Source of the DNA: Rotaria sp. Silwood1
Lineage: Eukaryota; Rotifera; Eurotatoria; Philodinida; Philodinidae
Reading direction: 5' to 3'
NCBI GenBank assembly: GCA_905250075.1
Contig: CAJNOP010000042.1
Coordinates: 721,152 to 785,151 of the forward strand
Length of the DNA stretch: 64,000 nucleotides
Numbering within the stretch: the stretch's first letter is position 1; the number at the start of each line of letters is the position of its first letter. The notes under the pieces are model-generated. The model was not told the DNA's origin, did no database searches, and was given only the letters and a program-made list of their open reading frames with translations. Made by a program: the position numbers and the translations under genes. Below are positions 10,125 to 23,100 of this stretch, piece by piece.

Positions 10125-13112
10125 CGGCGCACACAATTTTGTGTGAGCAAGAGTGTAGTACAATGACTAATCATGTGGTCATTATGGGTGGTAGATATCA
10201 TTCACAGTGACGCGAGTTTTATGACTTGATTCTGAAGAATACTCTGTAATTTATGGAATCTCTTCTATTGTCTACGCTGCTTGCCATATTCACTGTGACT
10301 GATCACCATCTAACGAATAAAAACATCAACAAAGATTGGACATTTCAAGTGAATAACATGAACACGCTTGTTCCAAAAATACATTTCTTAATTTATTCTT
10401 TATTTATAACGAATAGTTTCACACTTCCGATGCACGCTCTCTATGCAGTCAGTTTGTAATTAATAGAAAAAAACTTTCAGAGTATTCAGTACGTGATTAA
10501 AATATCAAATACGATTGGCCTATTTCGTACGAATATGACGGCTAATATACTACATTGTTAGAGAAATAGGCTTTTCGAGTTTTGAATGTAGAAACTTAGA
10601 GATTCCAGGTTCAGAAATTCAAAAATTCTAAATTGAATCGTTCGAAAAAAATCATAATATAGGAGTTCGGCATGTCTGTCATGGTCTTTAAGGAATCCAA
10701 TCTTCTCACTCGACAACTTAAACACTCGTTTTCTATCGTGTTTCACAAAATATATAAAAAATATCCTTGAAAATAGATCAAATAAATATCTCCATAATTT
10801 GTTTTCATGCTAAAAAGTGTTCTATTTTATACTTGTTAACATAATTAAATTGCAAAAACTAGTTTTGTCTACTACGGTAATAAATTCAAAATAATATGTT
10901 TCTTGCAAATTCAGAATAATAGTTTCTTGAATGTTTTTCTCGTAAGAATCATGCATTATTACCAATGTATAAATGAAATCAATCGATAATCACTTTGGAT
11001 AAGAATTTTCTTCTGCTATGATTTATTCCATCGTTTCCTCTTCAACTTATTCTGTCCTCGTCTGTTCAAAGAACGTGTGAAATTAATTTTGTTTTTCCTA
11101 AGATTGTAGTGGTTGTAATCTTTTATCAAGAAATTATTCGATTTATGTACCAATGGGTTGTACTGCATACTAGGACTTGAACATGGAATTTGTCATAAAA
11201 CAATCGTTAAAATAGTAATGTTGGATAGGTCAAGTGGAACACAATACTAAATAAGGCAATGCATTTTGATTAGGCTTGATAAATAGAAATTGCTTAATTT
11301 TCAACATATGTTGAATCATGCTCAAACATGAGCTGAAAACATTTATTGTAATCATTTTGTTTACAGCTTCATCAATAGTGACAGAGATCGTTGGATTTTT
11401 CTAAGTGCATTACAGTACTGCACATATCTATTACGACAATGGTTGTGAGTGCCATAATGGATCGATGGACAATGGTCTACGATGCGATGAATCAATTTTA
11501 TCGACAAATTGGTTTTCTTTGAATGATGTTTTGCATAATTTAAGATTGTTCTCATCTATCCGAATGATCGATCACAAGAAAAACTTTGATTAATAAACGA
11601 AATTCGAAAAAAACCTTTCACGAATAGTTTCATTTCAATTTCATTAAAATATTTCCTACTAGATTTTCATGCGAATATCCAAATTATTAAATATTTCAGT
11701 TCGATTAATTTAATTCTTCGTCAAATGAGAAAAAGAAATGACTAGAAGTAAATTGCCTGCGTAATTTTGAAATGTGTCAAGGACAACAATTTTTTCGTTG
11801 ACGATGAATCAATAAGAAGATCTATCTGTTTTCGAACATAATCTATTGCATATTGAATATTTCAAGTAGATGGATTTCGTCAATCAAGTTTGTTCAAGAA
11901 TCTACTCGAAAATCACAAGTCTTTATTTCGAATAATAAAATGGACTCGTTTCGAAATCGTACATTACTTATCATTGGAAAGAATCTTCAACTTCGATTTA
12001 ACCATGAAATTTTAAGACGTTTCATTTAGTACGTAGCCTGATGGCAAAAAGTAATGGGGAAACACCAATCAATGTCGAATGCACTATGTGTGGCGACACC
12101 TAGGATGAAACTCATTTTTGGAAGCTCTTATTTATAGCATATGAAGTGCATCACTAACAAAGATTATTTATGAAGTCAAACTCTTCTGACCCAGTATAAT
12201 CATGGAACTAAACGAAAATAAAAGCATTGATTTACTGACATCTTTCGCGTCGAGTGATTCTCACACAAAATTGATAATACTATAATTAAATTCCGCATGT
12301 AGTGTAGCGCCATCATCTAGGTGAAACTCACTTTTCTTGAAAACAAAATATGCAGATAAATATATCTGTTGTTTCTATACATTTTTATCAAATTTGTTTT
12401 TTCTGACCCTTCAGTTTTGACTAAGTGCATTAGTGGATATCGATTTCTACATTGATTGGATGACTCATGTATATATGTCCACAGACTAATTTATTTTTAC
12501 CAGAATCTGTTGTCTATCGACAGTCAATACTCATTCTTTTTCTCGTTGTCTGATTGGTGTTTGTTGAAGAGAGATTGCAAAGATGATTGATCCAATTCGG
12601 TTCTATCCGATCCAAATAATGTCTAAACAAAGAGACAGTTGATGTCACTGGATTACTGACATAAATATCAGAGTCGTTAATCGACATTTTTTACTTTCTA
12701 GCCTCGAAGCATACTACATTTGTACTTACGATCGATAGAGTCATGGTGAATGGAACGCAATCATGTTACATTTCAAGATTTGTATATAAATGAAAAGTAA
12801 CGTTTTGACTAGTAAAATGTGCATTTTAACTTATTCTTGACGTTGAAAAGCAGTAAAGTTTAAAATCCTACTCTTACTCTAGTTATCATTAATCGTTGTT
12901 ATCATCGTCATGATTAGTATACCCTATGCGACGTATATCTACTTAAGTAAATTACACTGATCAAAAATAATACGCTGGAATTGATTATTTTTAATGAAAT
13001 ATCTGATAATTTCTTGTCATACATATGATGATTTCGATTGCTTTCATCAACAATAAAAACAAACTGTTTTCCAAATACAGTAACAATAGAAAAGAATGCA
13101 AAAGATACATTA
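10125..13112. other. intergenic, no intact gene
   Basis: Three kilobases with no recognisable exon. Two diverged copies of a segment lie about 220 bp apart: ACACCTAGGATGAAACTCA (near 12088) and TCATCTAGGTGAAACTCAC (near 12313), each followed further on by TCTGACCC. They suggest an old tandem duplication of ~225 bp. Confidence 0.4.
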
Positions 13113-13360
13113 AAATATTGGGTTGTAACATAAGTTCTACAGGTTTTTTTGTCAACCAACAAAATTTCACTGTCTTTTTTGGAATCATAACCGGTTAGTT
13201 TCTGCAAATGTCTGATTGAACAATTACTAGCAAGATGGACCCAAGTTTCAAAAACAATGACGATTGTATTGTTGATTGATGTTGCATATCTTTGTCGTAA
13301 AATAAATTTATTCATTAACAACAAAACCTGCAGAACTTATTATGTTACAACCCAATATTT
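13113..13360. repeat. inverted repeat, ~40-bp arms
   Basis: The left arm 13113-13152 (AAATATTGGGTTGTAACATA then GTTCTACAGGTTT) is the reverse complement of the right arm ~13321-13360, with one 3-bp indel and two or three mismatches. The spacer is about 170 bp. Both arms translate outward to similar peptides (KTCRTY...VTTQYF), so the arms may be head-to-head copies of one coding fragment. The right arm abuts the F-box pseudogene that follows. Confidence 0.7.
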
Positions 13361-14480
13361 CATCATATCTTCGATAATCTCGATATACAAACAATTTTGT
13401 TATCAATTCAATACATATGTCAAAAATTTAAATCACTAACAGATACATACGACCGATACAATTTAAATTTCAATTCAATATAAAAAAACATAATTTGATT
13501 CGTATTTGTCATTTAATACAACCAAAAAGTGTAATTTCACTTATACTGACTAATAACAATGAACAATCTGGTCAAGTTGAATTATTTCTATCACTTTTAC
13601 ACAATCAACACCTAACACAAATTCGTTCCTTAATATATCTTGATGTTAATGAAACATCTCTTAATTTCATTCTTGATATTATCAAAATCAATCGACTTCA
13701 TACTTTTACAATAAAAATTTAAACATATGACAATAGACGATTGAAAACAACAAATAAAATTTTAACAGAAATTTTTTCACAAACAAATCTATAAAAACTT
13801 GATTCGAGTATTAAAAATTTATACGAATGAATACTATTGTTTGGTCAATCAATTGTTCAATAAAACAATTGATAATAAATGAACCGATAAATTTTAATTA
13901 TATTTGTCAAATATTTAAATGTAGTTCTCACAATTAAAAATGTTCATTATAAAATGTTGTCTAAACTCTATTCTCAATAGACAAATATTAACGACAATTA
14001 TTTCATCATTATCTCAATAACTAATATCACTTACGATTGAACAATGTGATATTGATATTGATATGTTAGACTTATTTCTTAAGCTCACATCATCACTCAA
14101 TCATTTAAAATTAATCTATGAAAATGATATTCATAATTTAGTAGATGGATATCGTTGGGAACAATTTATCATAACTAAATAAATTCGAATTTTTCTTTGT
14201 CTATCTTTTTTCAAATCAACAAACTTCTGGTGATATGAAACATATCATAACACATTATTGTTCATCATTCTGGTTAGAAAAAAAACAATGACTTGTTTAT
14301 TTAGAACAAATACTTGATGATCCGAATAAAATTCATTTATATTCAATACCGATTTGTAAATTAAATTTTGAATATGAAATGAATCGAAAGAAAATTTTAT
14401 TACTCAATTCAATCGAAACCGATAGAAACAATTTGTCAATCATGGATAATGTTGATACACTATGATTGAAATTAAATAAA
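13358..14480 (+). pseudogene. F-box/LRR-type gene, decayed
   Basis: Frame-by-frame translation gives an F-box-like start, IFDNLDIQTILLSIQYICQK, followed after a stop by ICHLIQPKSVISLILTNNNE (13495-13722 frame). Leucine-rich stretches such as LDLFLKLTSSLNHLKLIYE (about 14066-14122) and LEQILDDPNKIHLYSIPICK (about 14300-14360) follow. Several in-frame stops and frame changes separate these pieces, so no product is possible. The spacing of Leu/Ile and the IFDxLD opening match the F-box proteins that are hugely expanded in bdelloids. They would act as substrate receptors of SCF ubiquitin ligases (family knowledge). No 5' ATG is visible; the start is cut into by the inverted repeat at 13113-13360. 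Confidence 0.7.
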
Positions 14481-15489
14481 GAATTGACTCTCAAGAAGAT
14501 GTATGTGTAATTACAAATACTAAGAAGATTTTAAAATATGAAATTTTGGATAGAAAGTTTTCGAAAAGATATCATATCGATACTGTTTGCATTGTATTAT
14601 TAATGGTTCTACAAGATATGAAAATTAATTCTTTTCCTTTGATTATGGTTTTTCTCCATCAAACTATTGACATTTGTGACAAATATAACTAATATAATCA
14701 ATAACAGATAACGTTTTTATGAAACTGATTACATAATAGTAGCCATAGTTTCAATCTTAAACATTTTAGATCAGTGTAAAAACAGAGAGTTTGCACAAAA
14801 GTAATGATTATTTTTATCACATAAAAATTTCGACAGTAATCTAATGTGCAGAAATTCTTTGAGTTTAGACTTCTTAGTCAGTTATTAACATGAAAATTTC
14901 TCATAGTCAATCAAATTATTGAGAACAATTTATATGGATAGAGAAAAATGTAGTTACATTTTTCGATATTACCAAATTCTTCGTTTTCATGTTGTCAGAT
15001 AAGTTGAGACATTTTAACAGACTATAGAGATTAACAAATGTTTCAGTTTTAATTCCACCACAAATCAAGACAAATTGAAGTATAATATGCTGTACGTATA
15101 GATATCAAAACCTGTTTGAATTATTTTAAGTTTTCAAATCTATTGTAAAACATTTGCGAACATTATTCTAGAAAACTCTATAATAGTTGTCATATTTCGA
15201 AAAAGAGACGAATGGGAGATAAAATTCATCTTTATAAGGGAAAACTCAATGAAGAATAACCTAATAGGTATATTATTAATTTCCTACATATATAGTTCCA
15301 TGCAATGTCCAACTTGTATTTGATGATTAGACGTCGAGAAAAATCCTTACGCTGGGATATTCGATAAATTTTTCCGAATTGATAATGTATCAATTATTCT
15401 AATCTATTCAATAGGAATAAGTCTTAAGTTAATAATTGATTCATCATTAGAAAAAGAAGTTTTCTTTATATCAATATTTATTTTTAATT
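14481..15489. other. intergenic or pseudogene filler
   Basis: No open exon. It may be the strongly decayed middle of one F-box gene whose ends are the segments at 13358-14480 and 15490-16055, or an insertion between two pseudogenes. I cannot decide from the sequence. Confidence 0.3.
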
Positions 15490-16055
15490 AACAACACAGA
15501 GCAAACCATTATTTCATAAAACGACTAAATTGCGCATTTATCTTGCAAATGACTATGTTGTAATCGAACCCTACAATATATCAACTTTGATCGAGTTTTC
15601 AAAAATTATTGAAATCAAATTGAAAAGTAATTCATTGCATCGTCATGATAAAACCATATGGATGAATATCTCACTATTAACATCACTTGCTTGTAATCTG
15701 TCATCGTTGATTATTTTCAGTTCTCTGCATTCTTACAGAAATACTCTTGATACAGAATATTTACTATTAATCATGACACCAGGAATTAAAAATTTACAAA
15801 TACCTATCAATGATTTAAATCAGATTCAAATCGTTGTTCAGCAATATTCAAACTTATCACAAATAAAATGCGAAACTTACAGTACACGATTAAATAACCA
15901 ATTAATAGCTTGACTAAATGATTGTACAAGTGATTCTACATATAAAATTTACCGTGGCATGATTACTATTTGGCTTGGAACGAAAGAAAATAGTTATTTG
16001 TCTAAACTCCGAAGTAGACATAAACAAATAAAACTGAGCGAAAATATAAATTAAC
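15490..16055 (+). pseudogene. F-box/LRR C-terminal fragment
   Basis: An open stretch contains LRIYLANDYVVIEPYN, LLTSLACNLSSLIIFSSL and MTPGIKNLQIPINDL, a typical bdelloid F-box/LRR C-terminal half. It reaches a stop at 15911-15913 and then resumes in the same frame with the coding-like DSTYKIYRGMITIWLGTKEN to a final stop near 16055. There is no N-terminal half with an initiator. It may belong to the same original gene as 13358-14480. Confidence 0.6.
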
Positions 16056-17700
16056 TATAAAGTTTGTTTTTTGTTGCTTCGTTGGTACGACTTTGTCTTC
16101 TTAATAAAACAAAAAAAGTATTCTAATTGATATTTTAATAAATATTTGATTAAGAAGTTTGTTGTTCATGAGTTTCGTCATAACGCTGTCTAAACGAAAT
16201 ATGATCATTAAAACAACGTTATTACGAAATTTGCAATAAGTTAAAACATGTAATGTGATCTTCAACTGGTTAAAACATATAGTGTTTTTGAACCTTAGGC
16301 GTTCATGGAACTCACGAGTTTTATGCAGTATATCTGAACTTATTTTTGAACAGATGGGAGACTATTTACAAATGTTAAAACAGAAAAGAATATTGTAAAG
16401 ATACTTTTATATATTTATTTTTTCAAACACAGTGGATTTTATATAGCAGTTTTCATTTATTCTTCTGATGATAATCCAATTATACAATAGATTTATAATC
16501 TGTTTATTGTAATACGTTTATCGATATGTATTGTCAATGTGAAGATTTTAAAGTCAACAATATAAACTTAAAATAATCCTGCTTTAAGGGTGTGACTGAG
16601 TGCTGATACGAGTGATTGTTAGAAGCAAAAACTCTTTTGATATAGACCAGTGGAATTGCTAAATTATGTATGGTCAAATATTCAATGAACACTTCATATC
16701 ACTGTTAGTTTTGAGAAGCTCTTATTATTGAAAATAATGTCAAAATGATTAATATTTCACTATCTGATGTATATTCTAAAGGCATATAATTCTCAATCAA
16801 ATATTGTAAGAAATAATCAAAATGCTCAAAATTTTCCTATACTACATTATACATTTTCCTTTTTTCAATATGAACTAGTCTAAACAAATTGTCTGGAAAA
16901 TCAGGTCAAAGCATAAGGAACTGTTTGAAGCATTTGAACTAGTCTGAATCAGCGTTCTCACTACTCTCTCAAAAATGAACTAGCCATGAAACAATACAAA
17001 TGATGGCTCACATTAGTTTGTATCACTATTGAACGTAGTTCAGACTAGTCAGATATACAATATTGTCAGATTGAACGGTCGAATCCACCTATCATCACCT
17101 ATTCTTCTAGTCTCTTTGTTTTACTGACGACTCTGAACAGTAAGAATGTTACTTTTTTGCTTGCCTGGTTGCCACACTTCTGTTTTTTACATTGTCATAC
17201 TTATTCATCTTTCTCGCTTGTTGTATCTATCTTATAGACGTGTGTGTGAATGTGAATACAGAAGATTGATTTAGTTACTTTTCAATATAGAACGGAGGTC
17301 GAAGTCGAACCTTATCAAAGATTACAGATCGAACGCAATAAATAAAAGTATTTATCAAAGAACCTCAAGGGCATGATACGTTCTCCTACACTATTTTGTC
17401 TGCTATGGGTAGTGGGAGAGTCCACCATATGACAATATTTGATGTTTTTTTCATGACTCTTACATATATATATGTGTATGTGTGCTGTAAAAGTATAGGT
17501 ATTGAATAGAACCTTTTCTGGTTCTAATCACTGATAGAAAATCAGCACCTTTATTGGTTTGATACCGAACTTTTTATGATTGTGTAAAACGTTCTGCAAA
17601 GAACCGAAAGAAGACACTATTTTTCTATCAGAACCTTAAACTTTTAAAGTTTTGAAGAATATCTGTATATACATGTATGCAAATCAATAAGTTTCTTTTT
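16056..17700. other. intergenic upstream of DUF4139 gene
   Basis: No gene recognised. The palindromic core GACTAGTC or its half occurs several times at 16870-17055: GAACTAGTCTAAAC, GAACTAGTCTGAATC, and inverted as TTCAGACTAGTCAG. A short (TA)n/(TG)n tract lies near 17463-17485. Confidence 0.35.
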
Positions 17701-17719
17701 TTCTAGGTGCATCAACAAC

Positions 17720-19053
17720 ATGTTGTTATTTTGTTTTTTTCTTATCTGCCTCAGTCAATCCCTGTTCGCTGTTGAATTGTCTATCTACAAGAGTTTTACT
17801 GAAGTTCGTCAAGTTCAGAATGGAATCGGTGATATCAAGTATGATTTTACCAATGCTGATTATGGAAATGTAATTGATGAATCAATCAGCTGGGAAGGTA
17901 CACCACTAGTTCGACAAGAAGTCTACAATACAATTCAATCACTCAAAGATGCCGAAGTAACTGTACGACGATCCACAAAATGTGACTGTGAAACAATTCA
18001 AGCGAAAATTGTTGATCCTAATTCGATGTTACTCCAAAATTTGAAAACAGGAGCCTATTTTTATGCCGACAAAGAATCGATCGAATATTCATCAATACGA
18101 CCAACTGATAGTAAAACAACATTGTCGCTTAAATTTCAAAATCCATTAGCAGCACACAGTGGAACATTGTCCTATTTAATGAAAGGAATCACATGGACAC
18201 CTAGTTATGACCTACTTGTGACAGGCAACAATGGTAAGTAGATCCTTTGTTTTTTTTTTCAATTCAAGTTTTCATCTATTGAGTACGTCATGTTATTGTA
18301 GATTACAAACTTCGTGCCTATGCTAATATTAGAAATAATCAACAACAAGAATATACAGTGGAAATGACTCGTCTCTTAGGAGGTGATGTGCAATTAGCTA
18401 CTGGTTATGCAGTGCCTGATCGTGAATTGGAAGCCGTAGTAAACCCTTCCATGTTAGCATCAATTCACGTCGGTGGTGAACAAAGAGGTCTGTATTCATA
18501 CATATTGAAAGACAAATATACACTTCGTCCATCGAGTTCCATTCGTTTACCATTCATTGATATTCTTGCCAAATATCGATTCTATTACAAAGCATTGACA
18601 AGCATCAATACAGGAATGTATGAAGGTACCTTTGGAAGAAATTATGATATAAAACCTGATCATTTCATGCCTGCCGGTATTATTACTGTTCGTGACAACC
18701 AAGTACTTGTTGGTCAAGCGGTTTTGCCAGATGTTCCAGAAAATTATACACAAACATTCAGTGTTGGTCAAGATAACGATGTTCGCTATTCGATAAAAAG
18801 CAATATGACATCAAAAAGTGAAGACAGGGCACCCGTATCATGGGAGACTTATCAAATTGACGTTCAAGTGAAAAATTTTAAGAACAAACATGTCGATGCT
18901 CAACTTGTATTACAAGGAGGTGTTCAAATAACTCTTCTTGATACAACATGTAGGTCTGTCAATGTTCAAGGAAATCAACTCTACTTTCCAGTTCAACTTG
19001 AACAAGGTGAGAATCAGCAATGCAAGCTCAACGTTACAGTAAGATTAAATTAA
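17720..19053 (+). CDS. secreted DUF4139-like protein
   Basis: Two exons, 17720-18233 and 18302-19053, are joined across a 68-nt intron (GTAAGT..TTGTAG, phase 1), giving 421 aa. The first ~17 residues (MLLFCFFLICLSQSLFA) are a clear signal peptide, so the protein enters the secretory pathway. Residues ~100-175 include LKTGAYFYADKESIEYSS and GTLSYLMKGITWTPSYDLLV. This block resembles the W-x-P-x-Y region of DUF4139, a family of unknown function common in bacteria and some eukaryotes. The remainder is beta-rich with few cysteines (a CDC near residue 94, then two late Cys). The start follows a strong acceptor (TTTCTTTTTTTCTAG ending at 17706) by 13 nt, fitting trans-splicing or a 5' UTR intron. 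An AATAAA lies 85 nt after the stop. Family assignment is moderate; gene structure is secure. Confidence 0.82.
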
Positions 19054-19137
19054 TAGATCAATGAACACGCTCAAAAAAATTAGAACATTTGAGAAAATGC
19101 AGTCGTAATTTATTTGATTAAAGAATTAATTGAACGA

Positions 19138-19143
19138 AATAAA
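19138..19143 (+). promoter_or_regulatory. polyadenylation signal AATAAA
   Basis: Canonical hexamer 85 nt downstream of the stop of the DUF4139-like gene. Confidence 0.6.
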
Positions 19144-20140
19144 ACTATGCATGAAAGACTGTGATCAACCAGTCATTTACTAAATTTTTTTCAGTTGTCA
19201 CTAACTATACTAGAACAGAAAAATGATAAGTAATTGTATTTTGAAAAATTCTTCTTTTGTTTCATTGATTATTCTTCAAATTGAAGATAGTCAAAACAAA
19301 GTCACAGATGTTTAAAATCTAGCTGTAGATGGGTGAACCGTGAATCTTCTCTTTAATCACACTCACCTTTGGTGTATTTCAAATTCATTGATTAAAATAT
19401 ACATTTTCATTAATTTCATAACACGATTTCTTTGTCCGTTTCATCATTAGAACTCACATTTTTTTCGTACCTTTGATATAAAACTCATCAAAGTGATGAA
19501 GCTGTGTTTCGACTCCATAGAGCAGTTGGTTATGAGTGTTCTATATCGACTCATCCATATCTACACCCTTATTGAGCAATATCGATAAGCTCGATCAAAA
19601 TTGGTCAAATATGTAGGTAAAAAAAGTAATAAATTGTGTTTCAATAATAATGTAATAGGTCTAGTAAGTCATACAGTTTGGTGTCATTGTGAAGATCTAC
19701 CTATCCTCTAGCTATGTTGAGAAAAATCAGAAACAGGTATATTGTTGTTCTCCAAATATTGTTCAAACAATGCTCGAAACCAGTCAGATTTTCATAGCTT
19801 TATGTCAAGATCTGGTCACTGTTTCGATTATCGCCAAATTGGCTAGCTTGATAATCTCAATGTTTAATATCAGTTAGAAGGCTCTGTGTTCTCTAGCTAT
19901 GCTGAAGAAGTTTCAAATTCTCAGTCGGCATAGAACACGTTTCGATGATATATTACTGAAAGGCATCCAAGATAGTACCATAATATTTGCCATGTTGAGA
20001 TCTATTGTTCTCTATCTGTTCTTGAACGACACGTTGAAAAAAGTAAGTGAACTGATTTGTAATCTTATGCGATGCCGTCTTTTATGCAAGTTACTCATTT
20101 TCTTTTTATAGTCTTTCTAATGATTTAATTATTATTAACT
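19144..20140. other. intergenic, no gene seen
   Basis: Short open frames at 19689-19877 and 19899-20111 have no recognisable motifs. The region separates two convergent genes. Confidence 0.4.
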
Positions 20141-23100
20141 CTATTCGACATCAAAAATTTCGAATAAGTTAATATCAGACATGTCCGGATTAGAAGAACA
20201 TTTCGGAACCCTTATTTGATTACATTGTCGTTGATTCCTCTCCTTCTTCCTCTTCCAACGTACAGTATATGCTAAAGCTCGTTGTCTTAAATATAAATTT
20301 TCACTTTGTCTTATTTGTCGAAGAAGATTTTGACATTGTTCACGATCAACACCTGATTGATTAAACACATGATTTTTAAGTAAATCGAAAACAAATAAGC
20401 CTTGATCTTTTTCTTTGATAAACCATCGAGCTAAATCAAATTTTTCATTAACATTTAATTGTTGTATAAAAGAACAAGAATATTTATTGGAGATGACTGT
20501 TGCTAAACGTATTAAAACGTTTTCAAAATAATTTTCAGATAAAGTTTCTTGAAGTAATATTAACATTGATTCAATATCATCTCTATTTTGAGCTATTTTG
20601 ATTAGTAATGTGCCAATAATAAGTGCGAATGTTTTATCAAATTGAAGTATAATGAGTGCAAGAGAACGAAAAGAGTTTTTATTCTCATTATCAAATTGGT
20701 TTATATGATTAATAAGAATTGTTAAAATACGATGAATACGATGATAAATTGGTAAATCATGTTGATTATCAATAGCATTTTCTTTTGAATCAATTTCTTC
20801 TCGACGAGACATCAGGTTTTTAATAATATCAACAATTGCACTTGATGATGATCTATTCAAAAGTTATAATTTTGTTTGTTTTACTAATATGAATTTTATT
20901 TCAACTTACATTTTTTGCTGTTTATAACATGAAATTATTTGATTAAAAGCTATTTCCCATAAGATATTTGCATTTTTATCAAATTGAATACATAATTGTT
21001 TACTTTTTTCAATTAATTTTTGTGTATCACAATGCATATAATCAATATTTGACCAAGCCCATAATCGTGCTTCTAATGATGTTGGATGGTTCAATATTCT
21101 GAATTGAATTCGATTAATAAATGTTTGAAAAATGTTTTCAGAAGAATTTATTAATCGAGATAATGGCCAACGAGAGCTTCCTCGTTGAGCTGAAAATAAG
21201 GATTGAACAACTGGAAGATAATTATCATCTGCTGCTTCTTCCAAAATTTTCCAAACTATTGTTTTCTCATCATTTGAATGTAATTTATCAATAAAATTAA
21301 GTAGTGTTAAAATAAGACAAGCACGAACATCTTGATGAGGTCGACTATCCCATAAAGGTTTTATAACAGACATGATCAAACTTGAATCAGATGCATATTC
21401 GTTTAATAAACGAAGAATTTCTTTATTTGCTGTTATACCTATTAAATACATATATATGAAGAAAACTTGTTCGCATAACTTCTTCGGAATAAAAATGTGG
21501 CATACTACAAATATTTTTTATATTATGAACTAGAGATTTAATTACATGTTGTTCCATCTGTGAGCTATGGCATAAGCGTGGGATTAGCCTTTTATGGTGT
21601 AAGTTTTGAGTAGAAAATGAAAATTTTGGTCGGACCAAAAAAAAAAAAACTTTAATTCAGTTCCAACTTCAACAACATTTTCACTATCAGAGTGCTCAAA
21701 ATAATTCTCTCTCACATGCATTACACTGGTGTGAATGATGTTTAAAAACTTTTTAACAATATTTAAAATGAGATGTTTCCTTATTCTAAGAGTTGAGTCA
21801 TTTTTGTGTCAGCGGATATGAGACATTGAAATAGAATGAATCAAAATTTCTTTCTCTGTGCTTCAATATTGATTTGCAAAAAAGAGAGCAAGATTAAATT
21901 TCTAGAATTATTTGATTTACCAAGTTTTTGAAATTCTTCATTACCAATCAATTCAAGATAATGTTTTAAAAATATTTCTTCAGGTAGTCTACGTGAAATA
22001 GTTAACATAGCATCACTAATATATTTAGCATTTGATGCGTTTAATTTTATTTTTAAGAAATGAAATTGTTTAAGTAAATCATGAGTATTTAAATCAAAAG
22101 TAATTGGTAAACATATAATTATATGATCAAGTGGATCAATATCAGTACTATTGATACACTTTAATGATAAGGAAGATATTTGTTTTTCATCAAACCATTG
22201 AAGAGATTTATTATATGTATATGTAAAATGACGAAGAACATGTAATGCTTTTAATCTCTTTAGATTAGTTACTTCTTTATTCTAGAAAAGAAAATAATAT
22301 CCAATGACTATTTCTTTATATTAAAATATATAAACCTGAAGAAAATCATGTAAAATAATTTTTGTAATATGTTCTTGTTGTTTTCCAGTCAAGTAATGAA
22401 AAGAACAATTTAAAATATTAATATTTAATCCTGGTAATATAATATTCTTTGTTTGAGATTGCAAATTTATTGCAAATTTAGTTTCTTCATTTGATAGTTT
22501 TTCTAATGTAACACATTTATTATCTTCAATTAATTCATCTATTAATTGTCGATGTTGTTGAGAACGTAAAGCAATATATTGAACAATTTCATTAATAAAA
22601 AAAATCTTATCTATTTTAGTAATCAATTGATTAATACGTTCAAATTGTGTTGAACGTTTTTTTAAAAATAATGAAATAATTGAACTGTGTGTATCAATTT
22701 GAAATACTGTTTGAAGTGTTATTGATGAAGGAAGATAATCAATAAAGAATGAATTAATAAATGAATCGATTTGTGGTAAACGCCATGATTTTGGCAAATA
22801 AGAACGTATTGAATCATTTAATTCATCTAACATATATTTCGAAAGCAATTTCGGAAACACATCAGCAATGAGAATATCTGCTATAAGGTTACGTGCTATG
22901 GGATATGATTCAGATAATGAATGAATCTGAAGTTTAAGACCATTCTTCATTGAGAAGCATCTAAAGAGTAGAAAATTATCATATATAAAACATGACTTGG
23001 AATAGTGACACAGTACAATCTTATGTAGGTTCTCATTATGATCAAAGCCATAGAAAAGAAACGGCATTTCTGATGCTGAAACGAACAAAATCTTTCATGG

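Noticed and set aside
12914..13324. 136-codon minus-strand frame
   Set aside because: No initiator context or family motifs, overlaps the inverted repeat, and its similarity to the facing + frame is explained by the repeat arms.
16870..17055. Repeated GACTAGTC motif as an operator-like array
   Set aside because: Only three spaced copies, 0.7-0.85 kb from the nearest start codon. Suggestive but not enough to call a regulatory array.
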